Notes: generated by a model not told the origin, from the sequence alone. Numbered from the stretch's first letter, positions 24,956 through 38,005 are shown. The stretch: DNA of 64,000 bases from Patella vulgata (GCF_932274485.2 NC_065881.2:53330702-53394701), one strand, 5' to 3'. A program made the numbers and translations.

Positions 24956-27645
24956 ATTGGGCTAAAAATGGTATATTATATATTGGAATAATATTGGGAA
25001 TGGTTATTGACACTTTAATTTGGCCCTTGTTTTAATCTTAAATAGCTAGTTTCAGTAAAGGATAACTCACAAAGAATTGAATTGTGAACATTTTCGCTAC
25101 AGCCATTGATGGGGTCTTAAGAAGTGATAGGTATAAAGGCAAATTCTGATTAACAATAAATTTATTTATTTCAAAACTCAAAATATATTTTTCAGCTGCA
25201 AAAGTCAGTATTTTGATAATACTGATTGGTTGTTCCACTGTCTACAGAATAAGGCAAAATGAAACTAAAATTAGTCAAGAAGTCGACTTCCGCTTAATCT
25301 TTCGCAATAATCATATTGCGATTGATTCTTCACTAACAGAAACAGAATATGAACACACTCAATTCAACACCTTAGTTTGGTCCAATTCAAAGAGGTTTAT
25401 ATTATCGATGTATTTGTACAGGGGCGGGAATAAAATCTTTCTTCGTCTGTAACCTACCCCGACACAGACTGTACATAAAAACGGTAGAATGAATGAAAGA
25501 AAAATAGGCTAATACGTCTGGGAATCACGCGCCTTTCGAAATGATGGAGTTTTATTTGAGCGTGAATAATGTTATATTCTGTTTTAGCGTTGATACTAAT
25601 TTGAAGTAAATGATGTATGTAAGTGGTAATTTTCTTTCTTCACAAAGAACAGTATATATATAGAGGGTAAAGTTAATAAAAATCGGAAACCATACGAATG
25701 TCAGCTTAAGCCCAGAGCGTGGTGGACCACTGACGCGTGAAATAGAACGGCCTATGAATATCTAGGAAGACAATTAAAATGGAGGGAAATAAATCTATTT
25801 GCAACCGTCTGCCATATTATTTTTACTCTACTAATAAACTGTATAATTGGCGCACAGTTAAAGAAACGTGACCACTTTGATTGTGTTTTTTGGGGTTTTT
25901 TTTTATTATTGAGTCGGCCTAGATCTGTTGAGTTTGGCTATTGATGGGATGGCAAATTAACCGAAAGATGGTTTTCGTGACGATTATTATATTTCCTATG
26001 GTGCTTTAAATATTAATTGTCTATGGATATCCTACAACAATTTGTTGAGATAAGTACTAACACGCTCACCACTTATTGTGCACAACACGTTTGAATTTTA
26101 CGATTCGAGATATTTGGGGGGTTTTGTTTCGTGTAGACAGACCATCATTCGACAATGTCCATGTGTATTTTATTCATCTGTGTGCAGTTTGGGGATTCGG
26201 ACAGCCTCAATCAGGCAAGAAAACGTATGTTTAAAGGGAGGCTACCATCATTTCAATTATCGGGAATTAGACTAGTAATTCTTTCCCCCCAATGACTTCA
26301 ACGTTAATGTGTTACTTGTACGCGTATTTTTATTTTCTGTGCATATTCTTTTGAATATATAATGTCCAAATGTATACAGGGTCGGGTTTTCTCCTTTTAA
26401 CTTATTGTACAGTGTTCAAAAGAAAAATACGTCGGCATTGATTGAATTATTATTTTGACCGGAAGTTTACATAGACCAGTCCATCTTCTTGTGGGGTATG
26501 TTGTCAAAACAACCATCCCGTGTATGTAGAAATTGGCACTTTTTTTTTATCAGATGTTAGTTAAAGCAATCACTTATTGTGATTTTTCAAATATTTGGGA
26601 ATACTTTATTATATTCTGTAAAATAAACTTGTATGTTCAAAGTGGTGGTAGTTACTTTGCTCGCTACTATGGACGACACCATTAAAAAGTGACAACACAG
26701 CAAAAGCTAAAGCGAAAGCAGAACTGAATGGTGATGTAAAAAGGTATAATTAAAGTTTGAGACGTATACTGAAACAGCACACTTTGTGACTTAGTGAGTA
26801 TTGCAAAATTGATTTTTATTACCATTATCTGCATTTAGGACAGTAATGTTTTAATTCTATCACAGCTAAAATGGTGAATGACAGTCACAAATTTTCTTTA
26901 GAAAAAATTGTTTCAATCATCATTCATATTCATCATTGTGGCAATGCTATAATTTAAAAAAATGCGTAGATTCCATAGCAAGTTCACTAAAACAGAAATA
27001 TTAAACATTTTTTGTATTGGAACATAAGTTTCAAACTTCAATCAGTCCTTTTCCTGCTGAATTGGCCCACTATAATAAACATATATTAGATCATAGATGT
27101 CTACCAGTGCAGTTCAACCTAAAGTCAAAATTGGTGCTGAATTGGCTGCTCTATAATAAACATATAGAAATCTACCAGTGCAGTTCAACCTTAAGTCAAT
27201 GGTGTAAAAAGGGCCCTATCGAATGCAGCAGACAGGAGTTGAAATACTTTACTAACTTGCTTAGTTTGTTGTCTTTTTTCCTAGACTGAACCCAGTGAAC
27301 AGAAATCAAATCTCAGGTGTAATTTTCATAATGACTGACATCACATCACATAATATGTGTCACCTTTTAAGACAGTCCTCACTCATGGTATGATAAAGAA
27401 CAGTAAAAAAAATAAAGCGAAGTAGGCTTATTTATACATAAAAGCCTGTTTGTAGACCTAAATGTACTGATTCAATGTGATATATAGATTAAACTTATTA
27501 CCATTTAGAAATAGAAGTATAATATTTTTTTTTAATTCTAGTCAAATGTTTAGAGAAATAAACATCTAATACATAAGCGCAAAGGTGTCCAAGAATTTAT
27601 GTGAAGATATTCTGATTAATGTTTTACACAGAGTAAAGAAGAGAA
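24956..27645. other. Upstream region of TRIQK
   Basis: Non-coding. A direct duplication of roughly 80 bp lies at about 27055-27200 (shared block CTACCAGTGCAGTTCAACCT). A 5' non-coding TRIQK exon may lie near 26650-26750, where a possible donor AAAAAG|GTATAA occurs, but this is weak. The 79- and 90-codon frames here have no family signature. Confidence 0.4.
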
Positions 27646-30187
27646 ATGGGGAAAAAAGACTCCAAAAATGCAATAAGCTCTTCACCTATTGAAAATCACA
27701 GAAAACAAATAGGTATGAGTGTATTTTGTTTTAAGAAATAGTTACATGTACCAGTCTGAGAAAGAGAGAAATGGGGTTTAACATCCACTCAACACAGACT
27801 ATGTCATTGGGGGACTAACATGCAATGAGGGGAAACCGGAGGACCCAGAGAAAACCCACAAGGTTGGCCAGGTAACCCTACTTTGAATCACGTACAAGCT
27901 TGGGATCAAAACCATGCCACTTAACTCAATGACCGACCTTTTGACCCAAAATGCACATGTTATAGCACCAACCACCAAAGCCTCTTTACATGAACTAAAC
28001 TAGGTGTCTTGTATTGTTTGAATGGCATTCAGTAATTGGGACATAATCAAATAAGACACTTTATAATATGGGTAGGTGTCTGGGATTATTGAGAATTCAT
28101 TCTAAATTATTAGGAACAGAGCTCTAGTAAATTTAAACAAATTAAAAAAATTGCCCCACACGTTGAAAACCATCACCTTCTCATGGTGGGTTAGGGGTGG
28201 GGGTGGTAGATGGCCGAATGGTTAGCGTGTGCGCGTTGCATCATAAGGTCTGTCATTGAGTCAACTGGCATGGTTTTGATTCCCAGTTTGTAAGTGATAA
28301 GGAGTAGGGTCGCTTGTTCAACCTTGTGGGTTTTCTCCCCATATCTCTCTCATGGTAACTTAATATTATACTTTATCCGTGATCAGTTTTTATAAATTGA
28401 AATGAAATGGGGGTTTAATGACCTACTTTTCTGCACCACCTGGACTAATGAAGACAGCTATACGACATGCAATGTGCTATGAGGGACATTTTACCTGGAC
28501 AGCGGTGCTTCTACCTTCTCTTATTTTGATTGCCAATGACAATATGTACCTGGGATCTCAGTTTTTTGTCCAATCTAAATGACTACACGCACCACTAACA
28601 ATAGAACTTTCTTGGCCAACACTGGTAGTGAAGCTGAGACCTCCAGGCTAGTGAGCCAACACCTTAACCCACTGAGTCACCATAGTACGGCTCTGGATCA
28701 GCTTTATAGTTTACATCATCAACTGATTCTGTTTAACAGGTAAACAGGAAATGAAGAGAGCTAAAAAAGAAATGAAAGTCGCCAAGAAACATTTAGATCA
28801 GAAAAGATCAGCTATGACAATACAGGTATTGATATTAAAGATACGTTCCCAGAAAAGTATTTATCGGGTGGTTATTTCCAATAAAAGTATGGCAATTTTG
28901 GTATATATGGAAAGTAGAAATATCCAATCTTACTAGAAAAATACTGGTTTCCCTGAAAAACACTCATAGAGCGCATACAGGTAAAAAATGTAAGGGTTTC
29001 CCTAATCGGCAGCCCGACGATTAGGAATGTCTGCTTGCGTGACATCAAAGGTTGCACGCAGAGATTGAGCGCTTGATGTACATGTTGATAAACCTCATGA
29101 AGAGTTAGACGTACAACACGTTCTGAGATAAAAATCACGGAAAAAGATGTGGGCAGGAGATAATCCGAGAATTTAATTAGGCTTCGATATTTATGATAAA
29201 TGGATATCGATTAAAAGACAACATCGTCTTGTGTATGCAATGAATTCTCCTCCGACCTCGCACCAGTTTTGTTTTATAGCGGGGGTATTCCCTCGTTTAA
29301 ACAGTGATTAGAGAAGGATTTGAAGCTAAATTTTGATAGATTAATCAGTTTGAATATGTTTTTAGTCCAAATTCATTATCAAATCACCCAGTTTGTATAT
29401 GGGAATGTATCTTTAACCTTGGTATAATTCATTAACACAAAGCATATCTGTGTAACATTTCTTGATCTGATCATAATTTCAATTATTTTATTAACAATTG
29501 TACAAGATGATGGTTTCTGCAGAAACAAAGACATGAAAGATCCGACTTGATTAAGAGATGGTCTAATCAAGTATGGGTGTGTCTTGATTCTGTCATTTGT
29601 AAGAAAGAGAATAGATAGTATTGGGTTTTTTTTAGAATGTAGAAGATATAATTTTAGATGCTTCATTTTCAAAAGATGCAAATAAATTGGAAAGAAATAA
29701 GATAAACAGGGTGAGGGATTCAGCTACAATACAATTTTTTAAAAGCTAATTTGAAAATCTGTCTTCTTAATTATTGTTAAAGAATATGTCTTTCTTTAGT
29801 TTTTTTATGAAATGATTTGAAGGTTTTAATAATCTTGTATTGGAATATGTTATTGGTAAGTTAGTCAAGGTATTTCTCTTAGCAGATATCAGTATCATTA
29901 GGTCTACTATTCTTTTTTTTCTTCTTTTTTTTTTAACTTAGCAGCATACATTGATTAAATCTTTGAACACATCCTGTATAAATTTTATGATAAAAATTCA
30001 TTTTATTCAAATACTATATTATAGATTCTCTCAAAACATTTTCTTTAAAATTTTGCAGGAAGTTATCTTAGTTGTAGGGGCATTATTGGCAGTAGTAGCA
30101 GGAATCTACTTTTTCTTCATGTATCAACTTGGAACACAGTGGTCACCAGAAAAGATTGTTACAGAAAATACCAAACAGGATTTATAG
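27646..30187 (+). CDS. TRIQK: TRIQK, triple QxxK/R motif-containing small membrane protein
   Basis: Three coding exons, 27646-27712, 28740-28825 and 30059-30187, join in phase to a 93-residue protein (human TRIQK is 86). Donors are GTATGA and GTATTG; acceptors are TTTAACAG and TTTTGCAG. The N-terminus MGKKDSKNAIS corresponds to human MGRKDAATIKL. Family QxxK/R motifs are visible as RKQIGKQ across the first junction and as QKRSAMTIQ. The third exon gives one hydrophobic segment of about 22 residues (VILVVGALLAVVAGIYFFFM), followed by a short polar tail ending NTKQDL. The family is a small single-pass ER membrane protein linked in Xenopus to cell growth and nuclear size; its mechanism is unknown. 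Intron 1 carries SINE pieces and intron 2 a 582-bp MITE. A poly(A) signal candidate is at 30901-30906. Confidence 0.93.
27762..27990 (-). mobile_element. SINE family A, diverged copy in TRIQK intron 1
   Basis: Begins AAAGAGAGAAATGGGGTTTA and keeps the block GGAAACCGGAGGACCCAGAG, ending in an eroded tRNA-like head. It is older than the copies at 14.8 and 17.0 kb. Confidence 0.8.
28195..28355 (+). mobile_element. SINE family A, 5' part in TRIQK intron 1
   Basis: tRNA-like head GATGGCCGAATGGTTAGCG and body up to GTGGGTTTTCTCC, then a short CT tail. The middle-to-3' body is missing. Confidence 0.8.
28398..28688 (-). mobile_element. SINE family B, diverged copy in TRIQK intron 1
   Basis: Minus-oriented and heavily mutated. 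The blocks GAAATGGGGGTTTAATG, CTAATGAAGACAG and GACCTCCAGGCTAGTGAGCC match the full copy at 48607-48966. The head ends about 50 bp before TRIQK exon 2. Confidence 0.75.
28835..29416. mobile_element. TTAA-ended MITE, second type, in TRIQK intron 2
   Basis: 582 bp bounded by TTAAAGATACGTTCCCA and TGGGAATGTATCTTTAA (inverted). It shares the first ten bases of the terminus (TTAAAGATAC) with the 24416-24774 family but has a different body. It starts only 9 bp after the TRIQK exon 2 donor. The 3' body resembles 12300-12425. Confidence 0.82.
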
Positions 30188-30371
30188 TGCTTTATTCATA
30201 AATAACATTTAATTTATGGTAAAGGTAAAATTCATTTTCTTCAAAAAACTCTAATTGAGTCATTATTTTATTTCATTAATGAAAAACGTCCAGAAATTGT
30301 ATATCTTTCATTTTAAGCAATTAAAATCATAGTTAGATAATGATTATTGAATTGATTAAATGCTGTGTATT

Positions 30372-30693
30372 TTTTACAAATTTTTACAGATCCTATTCCG
30401 TTTCTTTTTTATAGTTCAAAATTTCGATTTACTTGTCTTTACTACACTAGGATCTGGATGTGTTTTGGATGATGTGAGGGATTAGCCAATGAAACGTTCT
30501 GTTACGGCGAGCTTTTGGTGTAAGATGCACGGAACTGTGGGTAATCCACTAGAAACATCAATAAGGTCAAAATCCGCTCGTATGACCTCTTGATGCGACC
30601 TCTCAAAACAACTGGTCAGATCTTCATGTAGTGTAGGCCATTGAAAGTATAAAAAAAACGAAACGAAGTATAGATCTGTATTGTTATCAGATT
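30372..30693 (-). mobile_element. MULE-like MITE, copy 1 (3' of TRIQK)
   Basis: Reverse-oriented relative of the element at 55805-56116. The right end reads ACGAAGTATAGATCTGTATT then ATCAGATT, and the block CTTCATGTAGTGTAGGCCA is shared. It starts less than 200 bp after the TRIQK stop, so it may lie in the 3' UTR. The left terminus is eroded, so that boundary is approximate. Confidence 0.75.
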
Positions 30694-30900
30694 GTATTTT
30701 TTATTATAGCAGCAAGCTTCTTAAATTTAAGTTTTGTAGACAAAAAGACCTTTTTTCACTAAAATATATAGACCATACAATATCAGTGATGTACACGTAC
30801 ATGTAAATATTATATGAGAGGAAATTATGTTTGAAAAAAATGTTTATATGGAAATATGTTAAATGATTTTTATTTAATTGTTATTGTTTATGGATTTCTA

Positions 30901-30906
30901 AATAAA
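30901..30906 (+). terminator. Candidate TRIQK poly(A) signal
   Basis: AATAAA about 0.7 kb after the TRIQK stop, following a T-rich stretch. Which signal is used cannot be told without transcript ends. Confidence 0.35.
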
Positions 30907-32828
30907 TACTAATGGCTAGTGGCATAGTTGCAGGGGCGACATCGAAAGGGCACCAAATTCACAGGATTTTATTTTCCAAAAGTCTCTGTTTTGCTTCGCA
31001 GCATATTAACTGTATGCATGCATAATGTGTAATTTTTGTAGATGATTAAGATTGTTCATTTCATTTCCCCAGGTGATTTTGGGGCAAACTGTCTTTTTAT
31101 ATGCCTACATTGAAATGTGGTCATATATTGTCATCCACAATTGCTTGTAAACAGTAAAGGCTAAAATGATCATCCATTATCATTATAGCTCTTGATCAGT
31201 GTATACATAATACATAGACAGTGATTCAGTTCATGAAATCATTATGGCTATTATTTTCAACAATTTTTGATAATTACTGTTAGAGTTATGGCCCTTGAAC
31301 AATCTTGTGACCCTGAAATTATAATCAAATTAACATTAATTTATGCAAAGTGTTTATGTTCATAACATAAAGAATCCTAAGGTATTTATCTGATTACAGG
31401 TACATCTTTTGTATAATAAATTTAAGTACTTGGAAGAATTAGAAATAAAATGAAATGGGATTTAACGTCCTATTGGTAGAAATTGAAGCCGGTCAAATTT
31501 TAGTTATATCTGATTATTACTGAATGGATTGTTAATATTAATCAGTTTTTAGTTTCTTGTATACTCCCATTACTTACAAACAAAAGAATAAATATGTGTC
31601 AAGCTTTGTGGACTGCTCAAACGATTTAGTCGTTGTAGGCGTATGTTTCATTGCCTGGCAACCGATCTTTGATGTCTTTTCTCATTGTATGAAATAATGA
31701 ACATTTGTTGTTAGAATCGTGTATCTTATTGTTTTGTTGAAATCAACCGAATTAACTGTATGTGTATCATTGTTTAAAATTATATGTTCCTCTTCATTAG
31801 TCCTGTCAGAGCAGAACAGTAGGACTTAAACCCTATTTCATCATATTTCTTTCAAATTTACGTACTCATACATCTAGGTAATCTAATGTATTACTACTGA
31901 AACTTGTTCTGAACAACGATTGAAAGAAATAACAACATATATATGTAGGCTACCGTACTGTAAAAAAAACAAAACAAAGACAGCTTTATTATTACATATG
32001 ACTGAAGATCTATCATAATATGTTTGTTAGAACAAATTTGATAGAAAGGCCAAATATTATTGAAATTGTATCCTACATCATGTCTTTAAACGATTTACTG
32101 ATCAGTGCGCTCTTTTAATGCTGACAACTGAACAGTTACTAAATGGTTGTAAACAGAATTTTGGTATGACCCAAGTCAAATCATACATTCCAAATATCTT
32201 AAATGACATTATAAGAGTGGTTTTAAAACAGTTTTTAGTCTGCTTTATTATATTTTATGCCAAATTTTCTACACTTAACAGGAAATAATTGTTAAAGTTC
32301 AGTTACTAATACAAAAATAATTGTTATTTTATGGGATACAATTAGTTTATATAATAGTATCATTTTTTTCTTAATGTGGTGAAAAAAACTAAATATTTCA
32401 GAAATATATCACCTGGCAAATTGCCTGCTCCTTTATCATATATATTTTATTCACTTTATTCCAATTTCTGTTATTTACAATATCTAGGCCTGTTTAGGAC
32501 CATTTAGTAACTTTTCATTGTAATTATGGATCGAGATTCAGCTTTCTTGCATGTGGCCTGACTTATGAAACTATGCATAATATGTGTTTTATATTATATT
32601 ACTACTTAATACTTATGAAGATCATTATTTTATAACTATTGTCATACATTATGTTATTTATATATTTATATATGGATGGCTGGTTTATGTTGTTGTTTTT
32701 TTTTAAATTTGGCAAAATAATTGTTATATTATTCATTGGATGAGAGGATCATAATAAATCGTTCCATATATTAATGTCGTCTTTTAATTTTATGATTTGA
32801 TGGACCATAACCCTGATTATGTCCAATC
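30907..32828. other. Intergenic between TRIQK and the small ORF
   Basis: AT-rich. Two short SINE-B scraps are visible: GAAATGGGATTTAACGTCC near 31451 and GAGCAGAACAGTAGG near 31809. No exon was recognised. The promoter of the small ORF and ANKRD53 should lie in the last few hundred bases. Confidence 0.5.
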
Positions 32829-33065
32829 ATGACCAATTTTAAAGCCTCCGGAAAACTTGCAGGGCTTAAAAGTCTGGATGGTCGAACCCTTACAAGAAAA
32901 CGACTCAATAATCAAGCATACATAACGGAAGTACAAAGTGCTCGCAATGGCGACGTAAACAAACCTAATGTTGAATTATGTGAAGGGAGTTTAGTCATAG
33001 TACTCGTAGTTGTGGTTATTGGAACATTTATTTTTTTATACACAGAATGTAACTGTTTCCCATAA
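32829..33065 (+). CDS. Small single-pass membrane protein, 78 residues, directly upstream of ANKRD53
   Basis: Uninterrupted frame starting at an ATG with A at -3. The first 50 residues are polar and basic (KSLDGRTLTRKRLNNQAYI). One strongly hydrophobic segment follows (SLVIVLVVVVIGTFIFLY, about residues 55-72), then a short tail with two cysteines (TECNCFP). That is the layout of a tail-anchored or C-terminal single-pass protein. I do not recognise the family. The stop is only 15 nt before the ANKRD53 start, and AATAAA spans 33065-33070. So it is either the first cistron of a dicistronic transcript, a long upstream ORF, or the end of a separate compact gene. The sharp split between a polar half and a clean membrane segment argues for real coding, but conservation is unchecked. 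Confidence 0.55.
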   Translation: MTNFKASGKLAGLKSLDGRTLTRKRLNNQAYITEVQSARNGDVNKPNVELCEGSLVIVLVVVVIGTFIFLYTECNCFP

Positions 33066-33080
33066 ATAAAACCAGAGAAC

Positions 33081-36000
33081 ATGTCATCGCCGTTAGGTCA
33101 AGCCAGTAAATCCCAAACTGCTGGGTCTCAAGCTGGTGGGTCCTCAGCAAAAACTGGCCAACCTTTGCGACGGCGAAGAACTCGGATGTTGAATGAGAAG
33201 AAAATAGCCGATGATGAGTTCATGGCTGCAGCTATTGGCGACGTGGAGTGGCTAAAACAAAGCATTAAAGATAACGGAAGACAAGTTAATTTCGATAAAA
33301 ATGTAAATATTCAAGAAAGTATTTATAAATTGACATTAAATTTAACTGTTTACATGGTTGCTAAGGTGGAGTAGGTGAAGTTATTACCATTATAATTAGG
33401 CCTAAAGTAAAGTGCAAATCCAAACCAGAAGTGAATCACATTAATAAACTTTTTTTGTCTTTATTTCTGATTACTGGAAATTAAATAGAATGGTGGATTT
33501 TATTTATAATTTGAATTTCTTATACAGAGCTCTGTGATCGGTAGCTTCCTATTCCAGATATGATTTATGAATTCATACATAGATCTATACCACTAATATG
33601 AAAATATTAACCGAAAAACAAAATGATAGATCAGTATAATAATTGTAATGTTGGTAGTAATTCAGTGATGATAGGGATTTGCAAGTTTTTTATACATCCC
33701 TGACAAGAATGATTATTTTTATTTCAGGGTTTAACAGCATTCCATCTTGCAGCCATCCATGGTAGATTAGACTGTTTAAAACTATGTATAGAAAAATTTA
33801 ACTATGATTTAAATCTGCCAAGTTCTACTGGTTGGAGACCAGTTCATCTTGTTATTAGCAATCAGACTGGAAAAAGGGCATTAAACTGTCTAAAATATCT
33901 CCTGGACAAAGGAGCTGATCCATCTGTGTGAGTAAACTAAACAAACTGAAATACAATTTGGTTTATGAAAGGGTAAAGGGGGAGTATGGGAAATGTCAGA
34001 CATTTGAGCTTCCCTGTGAAAATATAGAAGTTGAGAACTGACAAATTGTCTACCACTAATGGTCTAGTACCTGACATTTTGATCTTTCTGATATAAGACA
34101 AATCTGTGCTTGACAAAATGACAGGCACCAGGGGGATTGTGCCCGACGAAGCCAGAATTTGTGCCTGGCAATGTCTGTGACAGGTGCCAAACTTAGTTGA
34201 AAAGTTAAAGATTAAAATCATCAGCCCAAATCCTGTGGACAACATTAAACAAAACTAAACTGAGGAAAATTGGCTTTTTGAGAATATTTTCCATAAATTT
34301 GGGGAAATAAAATAAGTGACTTGGAGTCTTATGCCAAAGATTAGTAATGAGCTCCATTTAAACAAACCTGTAGCCTGAAGGCCAAAGATGCATAAAAGTA
34401 AAGTTATCTAAATTTGATTTAATAGGCTGTAAATTGAATAATATATTTCATTAGGCTGTAAATAGGCCATAAATTGAATAATATATTTCAATAGCTGTAA
34501 ATGGAATAATATATTTATTTTTTTAATTATATATAGTGCCAATGATGATATGATAACTCCTGTACATCAAGCTGCTAGTGAGGGGCATGTACAATGTTTA
34601 AAACTCTTGTTAGAAGCTGGTGCTGATATCAATAGTAAAGATTGTCGTGGTAATACACCATTAGATTTAGCCAAATTATGGAGTCACAGAAAATGTGGAA
34701 GGTACAGTATTATTATCATGGATTTTGTTTTTCTAACAGTTCCTTTTTTATATTTTGGAATATAAAAAAAAAATCATTTTTTCAACATTGTGTTGTAAAC
34801 AGATCAGAATTATAGGGCCCCTTTCTCAAATCTCTTATGGAATTATTGTCTAAGCATATTTAATGGCATCCAGATTTGTGAATAAATTTTATGCTTTGAA
34901 TTATATTGGTTTAATCACTGCTATTGATTTAATAGTCTCGGTCATCCCATCATTTGACATTAAAATACTCAGAAATCTTAATACATCACAGAATTAAATA
35001 TCTTTTCATTACTTTTTCAACAGGATACTAGCGGCAGAAATATGGCATCAAGAAAAAGATTATGTTGCCAAAGAGATGAATCAGTTACAGAAAGTAAAGA
35101 TGAAACAAGTCTTAAAGGAATTAGAAGACGAAGAAGAAAGACATACAGCTCAAGAATTTTATGGTCAACAGGCTTTTAAAGATTGGTTAGCAACAAGAAA
35201 TCTGGAAGAGAAACCTGTCGGACCAAGTCCAAAACATGAATATCATTATGATGATAGTGCACGACATCCTCTATCAAAACCAAATAGTGTAGTTCCCAGT
35301 GGCAAATCTCACAGTCTCAAGTCTGGCAAAAATGAATATGGTCTATCACCTTCTCCAGTGAAAGACAAGATACCTCCTGCTTTTAAAAGAGATCCAACTT
35401 ATAACACAGAATACACTGAAGACTTTGAAGATTATGATGAAGAAATTCTTGATTTTGAAGATGGTAGAAAAAGCTGTACTTCTCCACTTAAATTATCACC
35501 AAGAAGCCATAGGAAAAAATTAACATTAATTCAGCATCCTAGTCCATGGAATATATCCACGAAGGCTAAAGAGGGGGATTACATTCCGATTCTCAAAGAC
35601 GAATACCCAAGAGATGAATTTACACTGATGCCTAAAACCAAACCAGAACAGAAATATTATGATGGTAAACATGCTAAACCTGTAGACGTCACTGAAGAAA
35701 ACAAAACAAAAAAGAAAACCAACTCTGGCAAAACTCGGGCTATTGATCTCCCCCAAGATGTTTTAGACAAAGTGTTATCCCGAGACCCTTCCATTTTAGA
35801 AAGACCAATATTATTTAAACCAAAACATGTTATTGACTTGCCAGCTAAGAAGAAATTAGACTTTGAAGTGAAACCAAAAGATGAAGTCTCATTGCATCTA
35901 TGTAGTGATGTAACTTCAATACTGTTTAAAAATAGCCTCAAAATTCCCCTGTCCCATTCTGCTAAAAGTAGTTCGTCAAGCAGTAGTGAAAATACTGATT

Positions 36001-36128
36001 GGAGGAACCAAAATTTCCCTCGGTCAATGGTGGCTAATGCCCTGAAACAAATGTCAAAAGCCAACCGTTTTCCTAAATCAAGTGGTCAAGAATATGAAAT
36101 TAATTTTGGGGAATTAAAGGGAATATAA
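33081..36128 (+). CDS. ANKRD53: ANKRD53, ankyrin repeat domain-containing protein 53
   Basis: Four exons, 33081-33302, 33728-33927, 34537-34701 and 35024-36128, join in phase to 563 residues. Donors are GTAAAT, GTGAGT and GTACAG. The N-terminus is Ser/Gln/Gly-rich with an RRRR patch, then AAAIGDVEWLKQSI, close to the human ANKRD53 block AAAVGNVEWL. Four ankyrin repeats cover about residues 75-196 (GLTAFHLAAIHG, GWRPVHLVISNQ, TPVHQAASEGHVQCLKLLL, GNTPLDLAKLW). A charged helix follows (KDYVAKEMNQLQKVKMKQ), then AFKDWLATRN (human AIRKWLHGK), then SPWNIS (human TMWNVS). The last exon encodes an acidic, probably disordered tail. Human ANKRD53 binds PSRC1/DDA3 and acts in spindle microtubule dynamics and mitotic progression; the same role here is inference. 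Confidence 0.93.
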
Positions 36129-38005
36129 AAAGAAAAAAAAAGGCCACTGAAGTTAGAGAATAAAATTGACATTTTAATTATTGCGCTATTGAAATAGGTA
36201 TAGATTGTGCTTAGATTAGCTTATACGAGACATTTTATTTATTGCCATTGTTCATATGATATTAACTTATTCTGTTTTTGTTTCAAATCGATCTTGCCTA
36301 ATGTAAATATGTTTTTTAAGAAAACTAATCCAGTCATTATGTCAGTCAATCTAAATATAATATATAGACAAATGTTATAAAAATATCTGCAGTGAATTTG
36401 AATCTACAAAATAAATACACTGTTTTTCACTAGACTTTTTTTTTCATAGACCAGACTTAGGGACCAGTAAGCTTAGGTAGGATTTTCCATTATGACTAAC
36501 ATCTCAGACATTTCTTTTCACCGAATAGTGAACCAAATAGGCACAAAGAATTATGGAAGTTAATAGAAATTTACACAGAAATGCAGTTTGGAAAATTTCA
36601 CTAGATTGAATCTCTATCTGCCCCCAAATCAAACTTCAGAATTTGGCATGCCTGTCTCCCAATGTAACACTTGCATGCCACCAGACAAGGCAAGTTTGTC
36701 AAGTTATTGCATGGTGGGACATAAGACTGCATTGATATGTAAAAGTTTCCTTGAAAATTGAACAGAAAAATTGCTGTTAACAGCATAAACTCTCGCCGGG
36801 GCATTCATAACCAGGGGCTGTAAATTCCTATTTGACAGTCAGAATTAGATGACCGAAGTACTGTGTTGACAGACATTTAAAGTCCATTCCATTTCGTCCC
36901 TGGTATGGTGAACCTTGCTGTAGTAGAAATGTAGTGTACTATTATTATATGCCTTATTTAGCCAAAAACTGTAGCCAAAATGTGATATTTGTTAAATTTA
37001 TACTACCAGTATGTATTAATTAATGTTAACTTTTTATTATATTTATGATTGTATTTTATTAATAAATTATTCATAGGTAGTATTGTATTTGTAATTTTTG
37101 AGCATAGCGACAGAAAGGAAACTAAATGTTTTCTGCAATCTAAGGTCTATTTCCATAACTCTTATCGGGTGCATGTCACTCCCTTCAAAATCCGGGCATT
37201 ACACCACATTCTGCACACAAAGATCCATCTACTTTATTCTTCGAGAATAGATCCCTACCCTAAATGACTGCCATATCCAAAAATTAGTATACTGTTTGTA
37301 ATGCGTTTCAACTGTTTCACATCTGTCATACACACAAGGATTAAATAAACTTTTTCAGTTCTATTAAATGTTGGCATCATAAATACTTAACAAAATTCTC
37401 AAAGTATACTTAGTGTTTTCGACTAAAATCATTGATTTAGGACTTAGTGTCGGTCAATTAGCTTAGTGTCTGTTCTCAAGCAGAGCTAACTGTAGACAAG
37501 CAGCCTAAGGTTAGTATGATTACACCATAAAGCAACTGTTAATTATAGTAATGATGTCATAGCACTATCAGTTTGTCCTGTTCACAATCAGTCCCAACAG
37601 GACAAAACTAGGTTAAGCCTCCTTCCTGCACCTAACCCCACACTTCCAAAAATGATGCCCTGGCTATTCACACACCAAACCTTATTACAGCTGCAGAATA
37701 GGAATACAAATCCATAAGCAAGCCCCCCACCCCAAGTAGTATGTACAAGGGTTTCCTATATCTCATTCAGGTTTGTCTGTTGATTCAAATAGCTATCAAG
37801 CTGGTTTTAATATTAATGTTTTAATGATAAGTGATCATCCAACTTACCTATGGTTAAGAAATACTAATTTGGACAGAGTGTCTCCAGATTGTACGCTGTA
37901 GTCTGTGCTTTGCAATGACATTGTTTTTAGAGATTAGCAGGTCATGCTTTCACAGAACAACTCATCTAAGCATCAAGCCCTCTAAATGCTCTGCAATGTT
38001 TTTTC
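36129..38005. other. ANKRD53 3' region and intergenic
   Basis: Probable ANKRD53 3' UTR with AATAAA at 36159-36164 and 36410-36415, then AT-rich sequence with no recognised exon. Confidence 0.5.
36410..36415 (+). terminator. Candidate ANKRD53 poly(A) signal
   Basis: AATAAA about 280 nt after the stop, followed by a T-rich stretch at 36430-36445. A second AATAAA at 36159-36164 is the nearer alternative. Confidence 0.5.

Noticed and set aside
25213-25452. 79-codon plus frame
   Set aside because: Single open frame without splice partners, homology or membrane/domain pattern.
27017-27289. 90-codon plus frame upstream of TRIQK
   Set aside because: It runs through an internal DNA duplication and has no domain; TRIQK starts later at 27646.
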